Shown: positions 34,132-45,205, counted from the stretch's first letter. The stretch: 64,000 bases of DNA from Ch128b sp964527925 (GCA_964527925.1 CAZGQO010000010.1:48514-112513); one strand, 5' to 3'. Made by a program: numbers and translations. Notes: generated by a model not told the origin, from the letters alone.

Positions 34132-36228
34132 TTAAGCTAAAATTCCTTCTTTACCGATTGATTTTTCAATTATTTGATCTGCTATAGATTTAGGTACTTC
34201 TTGATAATGAGCAAATTGCATCGTATATATTGCTCTTCCCTGAGTCATTGATCTTAATATAGTTGCATAACCAAACATTTCAGATAATGGAACCAAAGCA
34301 CGAATAACCTGAGCATCTTTTCTCGCACTGAAACCTTCAATCTTTCCGCGTCTTGAATTCAGGTCACCCATAACATCTCCAAGATATTCTTCTGGAGTTA
34401 CTACTTCAACTTCCATTATAGGTTCAAGTAATACTGGATCTGCTTTTTTAACAGCTTCTTTGAAAGCCATTGAACCAGCTACTCTGAATGAAATTTCATC
34501 TGAATCAACTTCGTGATAAGAGCCATCAAATAATGTTACTTTAACATCAACAACTGGATATCCAGCGAGAACTCCGTTTTTCATTGCTTCTTCTATACCA
34601 GCTGAAACAGCGGGTATATATTCTTTTGGAACAACACCACCAACTATCTTATTTATAAACTCATAACCTTTGCCTTTTTCATTCGGTTCAACTTCTATCC
34701 AGACATGACCATATTTACCCCGACCACCAGTTTGACGAACAAACTTACCTTCTGCTTGAACTTTCTTTGTAATAGTTTCACGATAGGCTACCTGTGGCTT
34801 ACCAATATTAGCTTCTACTTTAAATTCTCTCTTCATTCTATCGACTAAAATCTCGAGATGAAGTTCACCCATTCCGGCGATTAGAGTTTGACCAGTTTCT
34901 TCATTAACACTCACTCTGAATGTAGGATCTTCATCAGCCAAACGACTCAATGCTTCTGATAGTTTATCTTGATCAGCTTTTGTCTTTGGTTCAATTGCAA
35001 TTTGAATTACTGGTTCAGGGAACTCCATCTTCTCAAGAATAATCGGGTCGGATTCATCGCAAAGAGTATCACCTGTTTTAGTAAATTTCAATCCAACAGC
35101 TGCAGCAATATCACCAGCATATACTTCGTCTATATCAGTACGGTGATTTGCATGCATCTGCAAAATTCTTCCGAGTCTTTCCTTTTTCTCTTTTGTGGAA
35201 TTATAAACGTATGATCCAGCAGTAGCTTTTCCAGAATAAATTCTAAAGAAAGTTAAGCGACCAACATATGGGTCGCTCATAATTTTAAAAGCTAATGCAG
35301 TGAATTTTTCATCTTCAATTAATTTTCTAGTAACAACATCATTTAAGTGCGGATGATGACCAACTATTTCAACTAAATCAGCTGGAGAAGGCAAATAATC
35401 GATTATAGCATCAAGAAGTAATTGAATTCCTTTGTTTTTAAATGCAGAACCACACAAAACAGGAACAATAGTATTTTTAATCGTAGCTTTTCTAATTACT
35501 GATTTAATCTCTGCTTCAGTAATTTCTTTACCTTCCAGATATTTTTCGAGAAGGGTATCATCAATATCAGATACAGACTCTAATAGTTTTGTACGATGTT
35601 CTTTAGCATAATTTTCTAAATCTTTTGAAATATCAAAAATTTCATATTTAGTACCGAGCGGATCTTCAGTGTACATTACTGATTTCATTGTAATTAAGTC
35701 AATCAAACCAGTAAACATATCACCTTCGCCAATGGGAATTTGAACAGGAACTGGATTCGCACCCAATCTATCTTTCATCATTTGAATTACATTAAAGAAA
35801 TCAGCACCGACTCTATCCATTTTATTTACAAAAGCAATACGTGGTACACCAAATTTATCAGCCTGTCTCCAGACTGTTTCTGATTGTGGTTCTACACCAC
35901 CAACAGCACAGAATAAAGCGACAGCGCCGTCTAAAACTCTAAGCGATCTTTCTACTTCAACTGTAAAATCAACGTGACCTGGAGTGTCAATAATATTTAT
36001 TCTATAACCTTTCCATTCACATGTAGTAGCAGCACTGGTAATTGTAATTCCACGTTCTCTTTCCTGTTCCATGAAGTCCATCGTTGCTGATCCTTCATGG
36101 ACTTCTCCCATACGATGTACTTTACCAGTATAAAATAAAATACGCTCAGTGGTAGTAGTCTTACCAGCATCAATATGGGCCATTATCCCGATATTTCGCA
36201 ATTTATCTATAGGTAATCCTCTAGGCAT
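34132..36228 (-). CDS. fusA: Elongation factor G
   Basis: EF-G drives ribosomal translocation. The 698-residue sequence has AHIDAGKTTTTERILFYTG, DTPGHVDFTVEVERSLRVLD, and NKMDRVGADF, followed by domains II-V (including ETITKKVQAEGKFVRQTGGR). It is of the standard bacterial FusA length and lies between rpsG and tuf. Confidence 0.98.
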   Translation of the reverse strand: MPRGLPIDKLRNIGIMAHIDAGKTTTTERILFYTGKVHRMGEVHEGSATMDFMEQERERGITITSAATTCEWKGYRINIIDTPGHVDFTVEVERSLRVLDGAVALFCAVGGVEPQSETVWRQADKFGVPRIAFVNKMDRVGADFFNVIQMMKDRLGANPVPVQIPIGEGDMFTGLIDLITMKSVMYTEDPLGTKYEIFDISKDLENYAKEHRTKLLESVSDIDDTLLEKYLEGKEITEAEIKSVIRKATIKNTIVPVLCGSAFKNKGIQLLLDAIIDYLPSPADLVEIVGHHPHLNDVVTRKLIEDEKFTALAFKIMSDPYVGRLTFFRIYSGKATAGSYVYNSTKEKKERLGRILQMHANHRTDIDEVYAGDIAAAVGLKFTKTGDTLCDESDPIILEKMEFPEPVIQIAIEPKTKADQDKLSEALSRLADEDPTFRVSVNEETGQTLIAGMGELHLEILVDRMKREFKVEANIGKPQVAYRETITKKVQAEGKFVRQTGGRGKYGHVWIEVEPNEKGKGYEFINKIVGGVVPKEYIPAVSAGIEEAMKNGVLAGYPVVDVKVTLFDGSYHEVDSDEISFRVAGSMAFKEAVKKADPVLLEPIMEVEVVTPEEYLGDVMGDLNSRRGKIEGFSARKDAQVIRALVPLSEMFGYATILRSMTQGRAIYTMQFAHYQEVPKSIADQIIEKSIGKEGILA

Positions 36229-36248
36229 AAATAATTATATCTCCAATC

Positions 36249-36716
36249 TTACCATTTAAAATGAGCAAATGCTTTGTTAGCTTCAGCCATTCTATGTGTA
36301 TCTTCTTTTTTCTTGATTGCTGCACCTTCATTGTTTGAAGCAGCAATAAGTTCAGCCGCTAATTTGTTTGCAAAAGATTTATCTTTTCTTTCACGGGCAA
36401 AATTTATAATCCATCTTAAAGCAAGTGCGATACGCCTTTCAGGTCTGACTTCAGTTGGCACTTGATATGTTGCACCGCCAATTCTTCGGCTTCTTACTTC
36501 GATCATTGGTTGCACATTATTAACGGCTTTCAAAAAGACATCCAATGGATTTTTATTCGTTTTTTCTTTTATGATATCGAACGCACCGTACACCAATTTT
36601 CTTGCGACATTTTTCTTTCCGCGTTTCATTACATAATTAATCAACTTAGTCACAAGAACTTCATTGTAAATTGGATCTGGCGGTAAAATTCTCTTTTCAG
36701 CTCTTCTTTTTCTCAT
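36249..36716 (-). CDS. rpsG: 30S ribosomal protein S7
   Basis: S7 nucleates the 30S head and can repress the str operon. The 155-residue protein includes DPIYNEVLVTKLINYVMKRG, the beta-hairpin RSRRIGGATYQVPTEVRPER and the end EANKAFAHFKW. It lies 5 nt after rpsL. Confidence 0.98.
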   Translation of the reverse strand: MRKRRAEKRILPPDPIYNEVLVTKLINYVMKRGKKNVARKLVYGAFDIIKEKTNKNPLDVFLKAVNNVQPMIEVRSRRIGGATYQVPTEVRPERRIALALRWIINFARERKDKSFANKLAAELIAASNNEGAAIKKKEDTHRMAEANKAFAHFKW

Positions 36717-36721
36717 AATAA

Positions 36722-37105
36722 TTACTTACTTGCTGTTTTTGCTTTTTTAGTTCCGTATTTAGATCTACCCTGCTTACGATCGTTAACTCCTGCTGAATCA
36801 AGTGTTCCACGAATGATATGATAACGTACACCCGGCAAATCTTTTACTCTTCCGCCTCTTACAAGAACAATTGAGTGTTCTTGTAGATTGTGTCCTTCCC
36901 CAGGGATATATGCTGTCACTTCAATACCATTTGACAAACGAACTCTTGCAACTTTTCTTAAAGCTGAGTTTGGCTTTTTTGGTGTTGTTGTATAAACACG
37001 AGTACAAACACCACGCTTCTGTGGACAACGTTGAAGAGCAGGTGATTTGCTCTTGCTTTTAACTTTTTCTCTATTATGTCTGACTAACTGATTTATAGTT
37101 GGCAA
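36722..37105 (-). CDS. rpsL: 30S ribosomal protein S12
   Basis: S12 controls decoding accuracy and is the streptomycin target. The 127-residue sequence has MPTINQLVRHNREK, TPKKPNSALRKVARVRLSNG with the wild-type Lys in PKKPNS, and PGEGHNLQEHSIVLVRGGRVKDLPG. The start codon is TTG (37103-37105), with GGAG 8 nt upstream; no ATG fits. It opens the str operon behind a sigma70-like promoter in the rpoC-rpsL gap. Confidence 0.97.
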   Translation of the reverse strand: MPTINQLVRHNREKVKSKSKSPALQRCPQKRGVCTRVYTTTPKKPNSALRKVARVRLSNGIEVTAYIPGEGHNLQEHSIVLVRGGRVKDLPGVRYHIIRGTLDSAGVNDRKQGRSKYGTKKAKTASK

Positions 37106-37140
37106 ATCTTTATCTCCATTTTATAAAAATTTAGCTTCGC

Positions 37141-37169
37141 AATATAACAGTTTGATATTTTTTAATCAA
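37141..37169 (-). promoter_or_regulatory. Sigma70-like promoter upstream of rpsL
   Basis: In the 84 nt gap between rpoC and rpsL the minus strand has TTGATT (37169-37164), a 17 nt spacer and TATATT (37146-37141). This is a good candidate for the str operon promoter, about 30 nt of leader before the TTG start. Confidence 0.6.
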
Positions 37170-37189
37170 GTTCATCATCAAATTATTAA

Positions 37190-40100
37190 TTAACTATTTT
37201 TTGAATTTTTCTCTTCTACAAATTCAGCAGTCGTTAGTATCAGATTTCTAAATTTCTTAAGACCTGTACCAGCCGGGATTTTATGACCAATCACAACGTT
37301 TTCTTTCAATCCTAATAAGTAATCGGTTTTAGCTTCTGTTGCTGCATCAGTTAATACTTTAGTAGTTTCCTGGAATGAAGCCGCTGATAAGAAACTTTCT
37401 GTTGACAAAGCAGCAGCTGTTATACCTAGCAATACATTTTCTGATGTTGCCGGTTGAGCATCACGGAATTCAATTAATTTTCTATTTCGTTTTCTAAGCT
37501 CGATGTTTGCATCACGAACACGAATTCTTTCAACTACTTGACCATTTTTGAATTTTGTATCACCTTTATCCAGAATTACAACTGATTGTCTAATCTTTTC
37601 ATTCTCTTCATTAAAGATATACCAGTCTACGAGATCGTTTTCTAAAAATCTTGTATCACCTGGATCAAGAACTTTAACCTTTTGCAGCATCTGTTTTACA
37701 ATAATCTCAATGTGCTTATCATTTATCTTTACGCCTTGCAATCTGTAAACTTCTTGAATTTCATTAACTAAAAATTCTTGGACAGCTTTAACACCTTTAA
37801 TTCGTAGAATATCGTGAGGATCTAAATCACCATCAGTTAGTTTATCACCAGCTTTAACGAAATCACCGTTTTGTACAAGAACATGTTTACCAACTGAAAT
37901 TGAGTAAGTTTTTGTTGTTTGGCCATCAACTGAAGTAATAATAATTTCTCGAGAACCTTTCTTCTGCTGACCGAATGATACAACACCATCGAATTCTGCG
38001 ATAATTGCTGGATCATGTGGCCTTCTTGCCTCGAATAATTCAGTAACTCTTGGAAGACCTCCGGTGATATCTCTTGTTTTACCAATCTCACGTGGAATTT
38101 TAGCAATAATAGTTCCGGCTTTTATTTCCTGACCTTCTCTTACAACGAGATGAGCCTTTACAGGAATAATAAAGCTTCCAACTATCTCACCATTTTGAAT
38201 AATATTAATTGTTGGAACGAATGATTTATCACGAGACTCAATAATCACTTGCTGTATATGTCCAGTCTGTTCATCAACCTCATGTCTAAATGTTATGTTT
38301 TCAATCATATCCTGGAATTGAACAACACCATTCTTATCCGAAATAATTACAGCATTGTAAGGGTCATGATTATAAAGAACTGCACCTTTTTCAACTTTTT
38401 GATTATCCTCAACAACTATTTCTGCACCATAAGGTACTTCGTATCTTCTCAGCAAACGACCATCATTATCAATAATACCAATTGCACCGCTTCGAGTAAG
38501 TGATACTTTAACTTTTTCACCGAATTCATTAACCTTTTCAACAAATTTGAGATTTTCGAACTGGGTTTTACCTTCAAATCTTGTTGTAACCTGTGAAGTT
38601 TCAACAATTCTACTTGCAGCACCACCAATGTGGAATGTTCTCAGAGTTAATTGAGTACCAGGTTCTCCAATTGACTGTGCAGCAATAATTCCAACTGTCT
38701 CGCCAACATCTACAAGTTTTCCTGTAGTTAAGTTGCGACCATAACATTTTGCGCAAACACCACGAGTATTTTCACAGGTTAATACGGTTCTAATAGTAAT
38801 AGATTCAATAGCTGCATCACCGATGCGTTCAGCTATTTCTTCAGTAATTAATTCACCTGCTTCGCAAAGTAATTCTTCAGTTATTGGGTCATACACATCG
38901 TTCAAAGCGGTTCTACCAAGGATTCTTTCAGATAGAGGTTCGCGAATTTCTTCACCATCTTTTAGAGCAGTAACTTCAATTCCTTTAATAGTTCCACAAT
39001 CATAAGATGTTACGACAACATCCTGTGCAACATCAACTAATCTTCTTGTTAAATAACCAGCATCAGCTGTTTTCAATGCTGTATCAGCAAGACCTTTACG
39101 AGCACCGTGAGTTGAGATGAAATATTCTAAAACTGAAAGTCCTTCTTTGAAGTTAGAAATAATTGGACTTTCGATGATTTCACCAGCCTGACCAGTTAAA
39201 CTCTTCTGAGGTTTAGCCATTAATCCTCGCATTCCAGCGAGCTGACGAACCTGTTCTTTTGAACCCCGGGCACCGGAATCGATCATCATCCAGAGTGGGT
39301 TAAATCCATCCTGTGATTTCTTCAAAGTATCGATTAAAACATCAGCAACATTGTTTGTTGTGTGAGTCCAGATATCAATAATCTTGTTGTATCTTTCGCC
39401 TTCAGAAATATAACCTTCTTGCCACTGGTTAAGAACTTTCTTTACTTCTTTATTTGATTTTTCAACGAACTGCCATTTCTGTTCAGGGACAATCATATCA
39501 TCAACATTAATCGAAATACCTCCAATCGTTGCGAATTTGAAACCTATATCTTTTAAATCATCAAGGAACTGAGCTGTTCTTACATTGCCTAACTTTCTAA
39601 ACATTTTTCCAATCAAATTACCGAATGTCTTTTTAACTAATAATTCATTAATGAAGCCCATTTCTTTTGGAACGATCTGATTGAAAATCACTCGACCGAC
39701 GGAAGTTTCGATTAATTCATCATCAATTCTAACTTTAATCTTTGCATGTAATCCAACTTTTTTATTTTCATAAGCAATAATAACTTCATCAGGAGAGCTA
39801 AATAGTTTTCCTTCGCCCAAATCACCTTCTTTGATCTTGGTTAAATAATAACATCCAAGAATGATATCCTGAGTTGGAATTACAATTGGATTTCCATTTT
39901 GTGGAGATAAAATGTTATGACTTGAGAGTAACAGCAATTGACATTCGAGAATTGCCTCAGGAGATAAGGGTACATGCACAGCCATTTGATCGCCATCAAA
40001 GTCAGCATTGAAGGCTGTACAAACCATTGGATGAATTTCAATTGCTTTAGAAGTCGTTAAAATTGGCTGAAATGCCTGTATACCTAATCTGTGAAGAGTT

Positions 40101-41416
40101 GGAGCTCTGTTTAACATTACTGGATGAGAATCAACAATGCTTTCCAGAATTTCCCATACGATTGGATGTTTTCTATCAATTACTTTTCGAGCACTCTTAA
40201 CAGTTTTATTATAACCACGCTCAATTAATTTATTAATAACTAATGGCTTGAATAATTCAAGCGCCATATCTCTATTTAAGCCACATTGATGTAATTTCAA
40301 TTCAGGATTAACGACGATAACAGAACGACCTGAATAATCAACTCTTTTACCTAGAAGATTTTGCCTGAATCGTCCTTGCTTGCCTTTCAATATATCTGAA
40401 AGAGATTTCAACGCTCTGTTTGATTCAACTCTCATTACATTTGTTCTTCTCGAGTTATCAAACAGTGCATCAACCGCTTCCTGAAGCATTCTTTTTTCAT
40501 TTCTTAAAATGACATCAGGTGCTTTGATATCGAGCAATCTCTTAAGGCGATTATTTCTAATGATAACTCTTCTATAAAGATCATTTAAATCACTTGTTGC
40601 GAAACGTCCGCCTTCGAGAGGAACCAATGGTCTTAATTCAGGCGGGATTACTGGCACAACATCAACAACCATCCATTCAGGTTTATTTTCTGGTGCACCC
40701 TCTGTGTGTTTAAATGCTTCAATAATTTTTAATCGCTTTAAAATTTCCTGTTTTTTTTGTTGAGAAGTTTCTTCTTTCAGTTGTGTTCTTAATTCAAGGC
40801 TTAAAGCTTCAGGGTCAACTTTTTTCAGAAGAGCTTTGATTGCTTCTCCACCCATCTTAGCAACAAACTTTCTTGGATCATCATCATCGAGCTTTTCATT
40901 ATCTTCTGGTAAACTCGCCAGGACTTCAAAGTATTGCTCTTCTGTAATTAAATCTTTTTCCTTTAAACCGGTAGGACCTGGATTAATTACCACATAAGTT
41001 TCATAGTAAATGATTTTCTCTAATTCTTTCATTGTGTATCCTAATACATTTCCGATTTTGCTTGGCTGGGATCTGAAAAACCAGATATGAACAACTGGAA
41101 CAGCAAGCTGAATATGTCCCATTCTTTCACGACGAACAGATTTTGTCGTGACTTCAACACCACAACGATCACAGATAATTCCTTTGTATCTAATTCTCTT
41201 ATATTTTCCACAATGACACTCCCAATCTCGCGTTGGTCCAAATATTTTTTCACAGAACAAACCATCTTTTTCTGGTCTAAAAGATCGATAATTTATTGTC
41301 TCAGGTTTAGTAACTTCACCATAAGATCTCTTTAAGATATCATCAGGATTAGCCAGACTGATTGTAATTTTAGAGATTGTTCTTGTTTGCTGTTCTAATG
41401 GTTTATTTGTTGTCAT
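37190..41416 (-). CDS. rpoC: DNA-directed RNA polymerase subunit beta'
   Basis: The catalytic subunit of RNA polymerase, 1408 residues. The N-terminal zinc ribbon (CHCGKYKRIRYKGIICDRCG), the clamp, the active-site motif NADFDGDQMAVH with its three Asp, the trigger loop region (GLMAKPQKSLTGQ) and the second zinc site (CENTRGVCAKCYG) are all visible. It follows rpoB by 30 nt. The length is close to E. coli beta'. Confidence 0.98.
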   Translation of the reverse strand: MTTNKPLEQQTRTISKITISLANPDDILKRSYGEVTKPETINYRSFRPEKDGLFCEKIFGPTRDWECHCGKYKRIRYKGIICDRCGVEVTTKSVRRERMGHIQLAVPVVHIWFFRSQPSKIGNVLGYTMKELEKIIYYETYVVINPGPTGLKEKDLITEEQYFEVLASLPEDNEKLDDDDPRKFVAKMGGEAIKALLKKVDPEALSLELRTQLKEETSQQKKQEILKRLKIIEAFKHTEGAPENKPEWMVVDVVPVIPPELRPLVPLEGGRFATSDLNDLYRRVIIRNNRLKRLLDIKAPDVILRNEKRMLQEAVDALFDNSRRTNVMRVESNRALKSLSDILKGKQGRFRQNLLGKRVDYSGRSVIVVNPELKLHQCGLNRDMALELFKPLVINKLIERGYNKTVKSARKVIDRKHPIVWEILESIVDSHPVMLNRAPTLHRLGIQAFQPILTTSKAIEIHPMVCTAFNADFDGDQMAVHVPLSPEAILECQLLLLSSHNILSPQNGNPIVIPTQDIILGCYYLTKIKEGDLGEGKLFSSPDEVIIAYENKKVGLHAKIKVRIDDELIETSVGRVIFNQIVPKEMGFINELLVKKTFGNLIGKMFRKLGNVRTAQFLDDLKDIGFKFATIGGISINVDDMIVPEQKWQFVEKSNKEVKKVLNQWQEGYISEGERYNKIIDIWTHTTNNVADVLIDTLKKSQDGFNPLWMMIDSGARGSKEQVRQLAGMRGLMAKPQKSLTGQAGEIIESPIISNFKEGLSVLEYFISTHGARKGLADTALKTADAGYLTRRLVDVAQDVVVTSYDCGTIKGIEVTALKDGEEIREPLSERILGRTALNDVYDPITEELLCEAGELITEEIAERIGDAAIESITIRTVLTCENTRGVCAKCYGRNLTTGKLVDVGETVGIIAAQSIGEPGTQLTLRTFHIGGAASRIVETSQVTTRFEGKTQFENLKFVEKVNEFGEKVKVSLTRSGAIGIIDNDGRLLRRYEVPYGAEIVVEDNQKVEKGAVLYNHDPYNAVIISDKNGVVQFQDMIENITFRHEVDEQTGHIQQVIIESRDKSFVPTINIIQNGEIVGSFIIPVKAHLVVREGQEIKAGTIIAKIPREIGKTRDITGGLPRVTELFEARRPHDPAIIAEFDGVVSFGQQKKGSREIIITSVDGQTTKTYSISVGKHVLVQNGDFVKAGDKLTDGDLDPHDILRIKGVKAVQEFLVNEIQEVYRLQGVKINDKHIEIIVKQMLQKVKVLDPGDTRFLENDLVDWYIFNEENEKIRQSVVILDKGDTKFKNGQVVERIRVRDANIELRKRNRKLIEFRDAQPATSENVLLGITAAALSTESFLSAASFQETTKVLTDAATEAKTDYLLGLKENVVIGHKIPAGTGLKKFRNLILTTAEFVEEKNSKNS

Positions 41417-41446
41417 TTTTTAAACTCGCAATTTGTTGATGTTAAA

Positions 41447-44400
41447 TTATTCATGTTCAACTTTAACTTCGAGACATAGACCCTGCAACTCGCGAACAAG
41501 AACATTAAATGATTCAGGAATGTTCGCCTCTGGGAAATTCTCTCCTTTAACAATGGCTTCATATACTTTCGAACGGCCTGGAACATCGTCGCTTTTTACT
41601 GTCAACATTTCCTGCAACGTGTGAGCAGCACCATAAGCTTCGAGTGCCCACACCTCCATTTCTCCAAATCTCTGACCACCAAATTGAGCCTTTCCACCCA
41701 AGGGTTGTTGTGTAATTAATGAATAAGGACCAATTGATCGAGCGTGAACTTTATCTTCAACCAGGTGAGAAAGCTTCATTATATATGCAACACCTACAGT
41801 AACTTCTTTGTCAAATTTTTCACCTGTTCTACCATCATAAAGTACAGTTTTTCCATTTGGACTCAAACCAGCTTTTTGTAAATATTGCTGGATATTTTCC
41901 CAGGTTGCACCATCAAAAATAGGTGTAGCAAATTTAACACCGAGTTTATAAGCAGCCCAACCTAATGCACATTCTAAAAGCTGACCAACATTCATTCTTG
42001 ATGGAACACCAAGTGGGTTCAGTATAATATCAACAGGAGTTCCATCTGGTAAGAATGGCATATCTTCAACAGGGACAATTTTCGCAACAACACCTTTGTT
42101 TCCGTGTCTACCAGCCATTTTATCGCCAACCATAATTTTACGTTTTTTAGCGACATAAACCTTCGCCATTTGAAGTATTCCTGGAGGCAAATCATCACCA
42201 GCCTGTATCTTGTTCTTTTCTCTTTTCAGAGTATCATCAATTTCCTGTTTCTGAATGAAGTAATTTTCATAAAGCTTTTTGATAAGTGCATTTTTCTTGC
42301 TTGATTCAACCCAATCAGATTCATAATCTAATTCATCTATTTTCTCACCAAGAGCTTCAAACAATGAACGGCGTAGAGTCGAACCAGCTTTAATTGCAGA
42401 ATTTCCATCTTTGAATTTAATTCCTTCTGAAGTCTGTTCATCACAGATCTGGACAAGTCGATCAATCAATTTCTCTCGTAACTTTTGAATATTCTCATCA
42501 TGTTCTCTTTCGAGATTTTCAATTATTTTTTTCTCTTCTTTTCTGCCTTCAGCATCTCGTCTCCTGCGAGTAAATAACTTAGTGGCAACAACCACACCTC
42601 TCATACCTGCTGGTGCTTTCAATGATGCATCCTTCACATCACCAGCTTTATCACCGAAAATTGCTCTAAGTAATTTTTCTTCAGGTGTTGGATCAGTTTC
42701 GCCTTTAGGAGTAATCTTACCAATTAAATAATCATTTTCCTTAACTTCGGTACCAACTCTAACAATACCATTCTCATCTAAATTCTTTGTTGCATCTTCG
42801 CTGACATTTGGAATTTCTCTTGTGAGCTCTTCTTCACCTCGTTTTGTTTCTCTAACCTGCAGCTCAAATTCTTCAATATGAATTGAAGTATAAACATCTT
42901 CTTTGACGAGCCGCTCACTTAAAATAATTGCGTCCTCAAAGTTATAACCTCGCCAGGGCATGTAAGCAACAAGAATATTTTTACCGAGAGCTAATTCACC
43001 GTGATCTGTTGCATGACCATCTGCAAGGATATCACCTTTTTTGATTCTTTGACCTTCGACAACAAGAGGCTTCTGATTGATGCATGTATCTTGATTGGTT
43101 CGATAGAACTTAGTCAAGTAATATGTTCTAATTTTTCGATCTTCAAAAGATGTTAATCTTTCAGTTTTTGTCATATCATACTCAACTGTAATGTGAATCG
43201 TATCACATTCCAGAATTACACCATCTCCTTCAGCAATAATCAACGCACGTGAATCTCGAGCAACTTTTGCTTCCATTCCTGTTCCAACCAATGGGGCCTC
43301 GGTCTTTAACAAAGGAACTGCCTGGCGTTGCATGTTGCTTCCCATCAGTGCACGGTTAGCGTCATCATGTTCGAGGAATGGAATAAGTGAAGCAGCGGGA
43401 CTAACGATTTGATTTGGGGCAACATCCATATATTTAATTTCTTCTGGAGTTGCTTCAGGGAAGTCACCTCTTAATCTGGAGATAATTCTTTCACCAACAA
43501 ACTTACCTTGTTCATTTACTTGTGTACTTGCTTGAGCGATTGCTACCTCATCTTCTTTCTCGGCTGTTAGATATTCAATCTCATTGGTGACTTTTCCGTT
43601 TACTACTTTTCTATAAGGTGTTTCAATGAATCCATATTTATTTATTCTGGAGTAAATACAGAGAGAAGAAATTAATCCAATATTCGGACCTTCCGGCGTT
43701 TCAATTGGACACAAGCGACCATAATGTGTATAGTGAACGTCACGAACTTCAAAACCGGCTCTTTCTCTTGTCAAACCACCAGGACCCAAAGCACTTAATC
43801 TTCTCTTATGTGTAATCTCTGCAAGAGGATTGGTTTGATCAAGAAATTGTGACAATTGATTTGTTCCAAAGAATGAGTTGATCACACTCGAAATTATTCT
43901 TGCATTTACAAGATCTTGAGGTCCAAAATTTTCTGTTTCCTGAATGTTCAATCTTTCACGGATTGTTCTTGCTAATCTTGCAAAGGCAGTGTTGAATTGT
44001 TGTGTAAGTTGTTCTCCAATGGTTCTAACTCTTCGATTGCCGAGATGATCAATATCATCAACTGGTAATTTTTGATCTTTGAGATCAATCAGATACTTAA
44101 TGATTGCAATTATATCTTCTTTTGTGAGAATGGTAATGTCTTCAGGAATATTAAGGCCAAGTTTAACATTCATTCTATGTCGGCCAACTTCTCCGAGGTC
44201 ATATCGTTTTGGATTGAAGAATAATTTATCAATCAAACCTCGAGCTGTTTCTAAATCAGGAGCTTCGGTTGCTCTTAATTGTTTATAAATAGCTTCGAGT
44301 GCCTCCTCCTCGCTATGAGCAATATCATTAGCCAAAGTGTTGAGAATTAAATGCCCATCAACAGTATCGAATTGTTTGATAAACTTTACTTTTTTATTAC

Positions 44401-45205
44401 CTGTCTTCTTCGCTCTCTTGAATATCTCTTCTGTGAATTCATTATCTTTTGTTGCGAAGATTTCACCAGTAGTAAAGTCGATTAAATCAGAAGCTAATTT
44501 TCTTCCGAAATAATTTTTAACTTCTTCACTATTTAGATCTATTTCCTCAAAAAGATCAAACAATTCAAGAATTTGCTCATCGGATGAGTAACCAATTGCT
44601 CGGAGCAAAGTAGTAGCTGGGAATTTCTTTTTTCTATCTATGTATACATACATCATATTGGAGATGTCTGTAGCGAACTCAACCCACGAACCCTTGAATG
44701 GAATAACTCTACCAGTGTAGATCATCGTTCCGTTTGGATGCATCGTTTCAGAAAAAACTACTCCAGGAGAACGATGCAACTGACTTACAATTGCTCTTTC
44801 GGCTCCATTAATAATGAAGCTACCACGAGGAGTCATATAAGGAAGATTTCCAAGATAAACATCTTGCTCAACGGATTGTACAAACTCTTGAGTATCTAAA
44901 TCTCTAATTGAAAGTCTCATTTTCGCTTTCAAAGGAACAGCATAAGTCAAACCTCTCTCGAGACACTCTTGAATAGTATATCTTGGTTTTTCAACATAAT
45001 ATTCAACAAAATCTAATCTATAATTTTCTCTTGCATCAAGAACCGGGAAATTTTGGAGAAAAACACTTTGTAATCCTTTGTTCTCTCTTTGATGTGGAGG
45101 AACTTTAGCTTGAAGAAAATCTTCAAATGATTCAAGTTGCACAGCCAGTAAATCCGGAGCCTCTACAGCGCTTTTAATTTTCGAGAATGATATTCTTTCT
45201 GTCAC
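41447..45205 (-). CDS. rpoB: DNA-directed RNA polymerase subunit beta
   Basis: The 1252-residue beta subunit forms the other jaw of RNA polymerase. Cluster I of the rifampicin region is present (FFGTNQLSQFLDQTNPLAEITHKRRLSALGPGG), with the wild-type-like His and Ser residues, and GRHGNKGVVAKI and SHLVEDKVHARSIGPYS occur near the C-terminus. The start codon is GTG (45203-45205). A hairpin in the 110 nt gap after rplL probably adjusts expression relative to the ribosomal protein genes. Confidence 0.98.
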   Translation of the reverse strand: MTERISFSKIKSAVEAPDLLAVQLESFEDFLQAKVPPHQRENKGLQSVFLQNFPVLDARENYRLDFVEYYVEKPRYTIQECLERGLTYAVPLKAKMRLSIRDLDTQEFVQSVEQDVYLGNLPYMTPRGSFIINGAERAIVSQLHRSPGVVFSETMHPNGTMIYTGRVIPFKGSWVEFATDISNMMYVYIDRKKKFPATTLLRAIGYSSDEQILELFDLFEEIDLNSEEVKNYFGRKLASDLIDFTTGEIFATKDNEFTEEIFKRAKKTGNKKVKFIKQFDTVDGHLILNTLANDIAHSEEEALEAIYKQLRATEAPDLETARGLIDKLFFNPKRYDLGEVGRHRMNVKLGLNIPEDITILTKEDIIAIIKYLIDLKDQKLPVDDIDHLGNRRVRTIGEQLTQQFNTAFARLARTIRERLNIQETENFGPQDLVNARIISSVINSFFGTNQLSQFLDQTNPLAEITHKRRLSALGPGGLTRERAGFEVRDVHYTHYGRLCPIETPEGPNIGLISSLCIYSRINKYGFIETPYRKVVNGKVTNEIEYLTAEKEDEVAIAQASTQVNEQGKFVGERIISRLRGDFPEATPEEIKYMDVAPNQIVSPAASLIPFLEHDDANRALMGSNMQRQAVPLLKTEAPLVGTGMEAKVARDSRALIIAEGDGVILECDTIHITVEYDMTKTERLTSFEDRKIRTYYLTKFYRTNQDTCINQKPLVVEGQRIKKGDILADGHATDHGELALGKNILVAYMPWRGYNFEDAIILSERLVKEDVYTSIHIEEFELQVRETKRGEEELTREIPNVSEDATKNLDENGIVRVGTEVKENDYLIGKITPKGETDPTPEEKLLRAIFGDKAGDVKDASLKAPAGMRGVVVATKLFTRRRRDAEGRKEEKKIIENLEREHDENIQKLREKLIDRLVQICDEQTSEGIKFKDGNSAIKAGSTLRRSLFEALGEKIDELDYESDWVESSKKNALIKKLYENYFIQKQEIDDTLKREKNKIQAGDDLPPGILQMAKVYVAKKRKIMVGDKMAGRHGNKGVVAKIVPVEDMPFLPDGTPVDIILNPLGVPSRMNVGQLLECALGWAAYKLGVKFATPIFDGATWENIQQYLQKAGLSPNGKTVLYDGRTGEKFDKEVTVGVAYIMKLSHLVEDKVHARSIGPYSLITQQPLGGKAQFGGQRFGEMEVWALEAYGAAHTLQEMLTVKSDDVPGRSKVYEAIVKGENFPEANIPESFNVLVRELQGLCLEVKVEHE

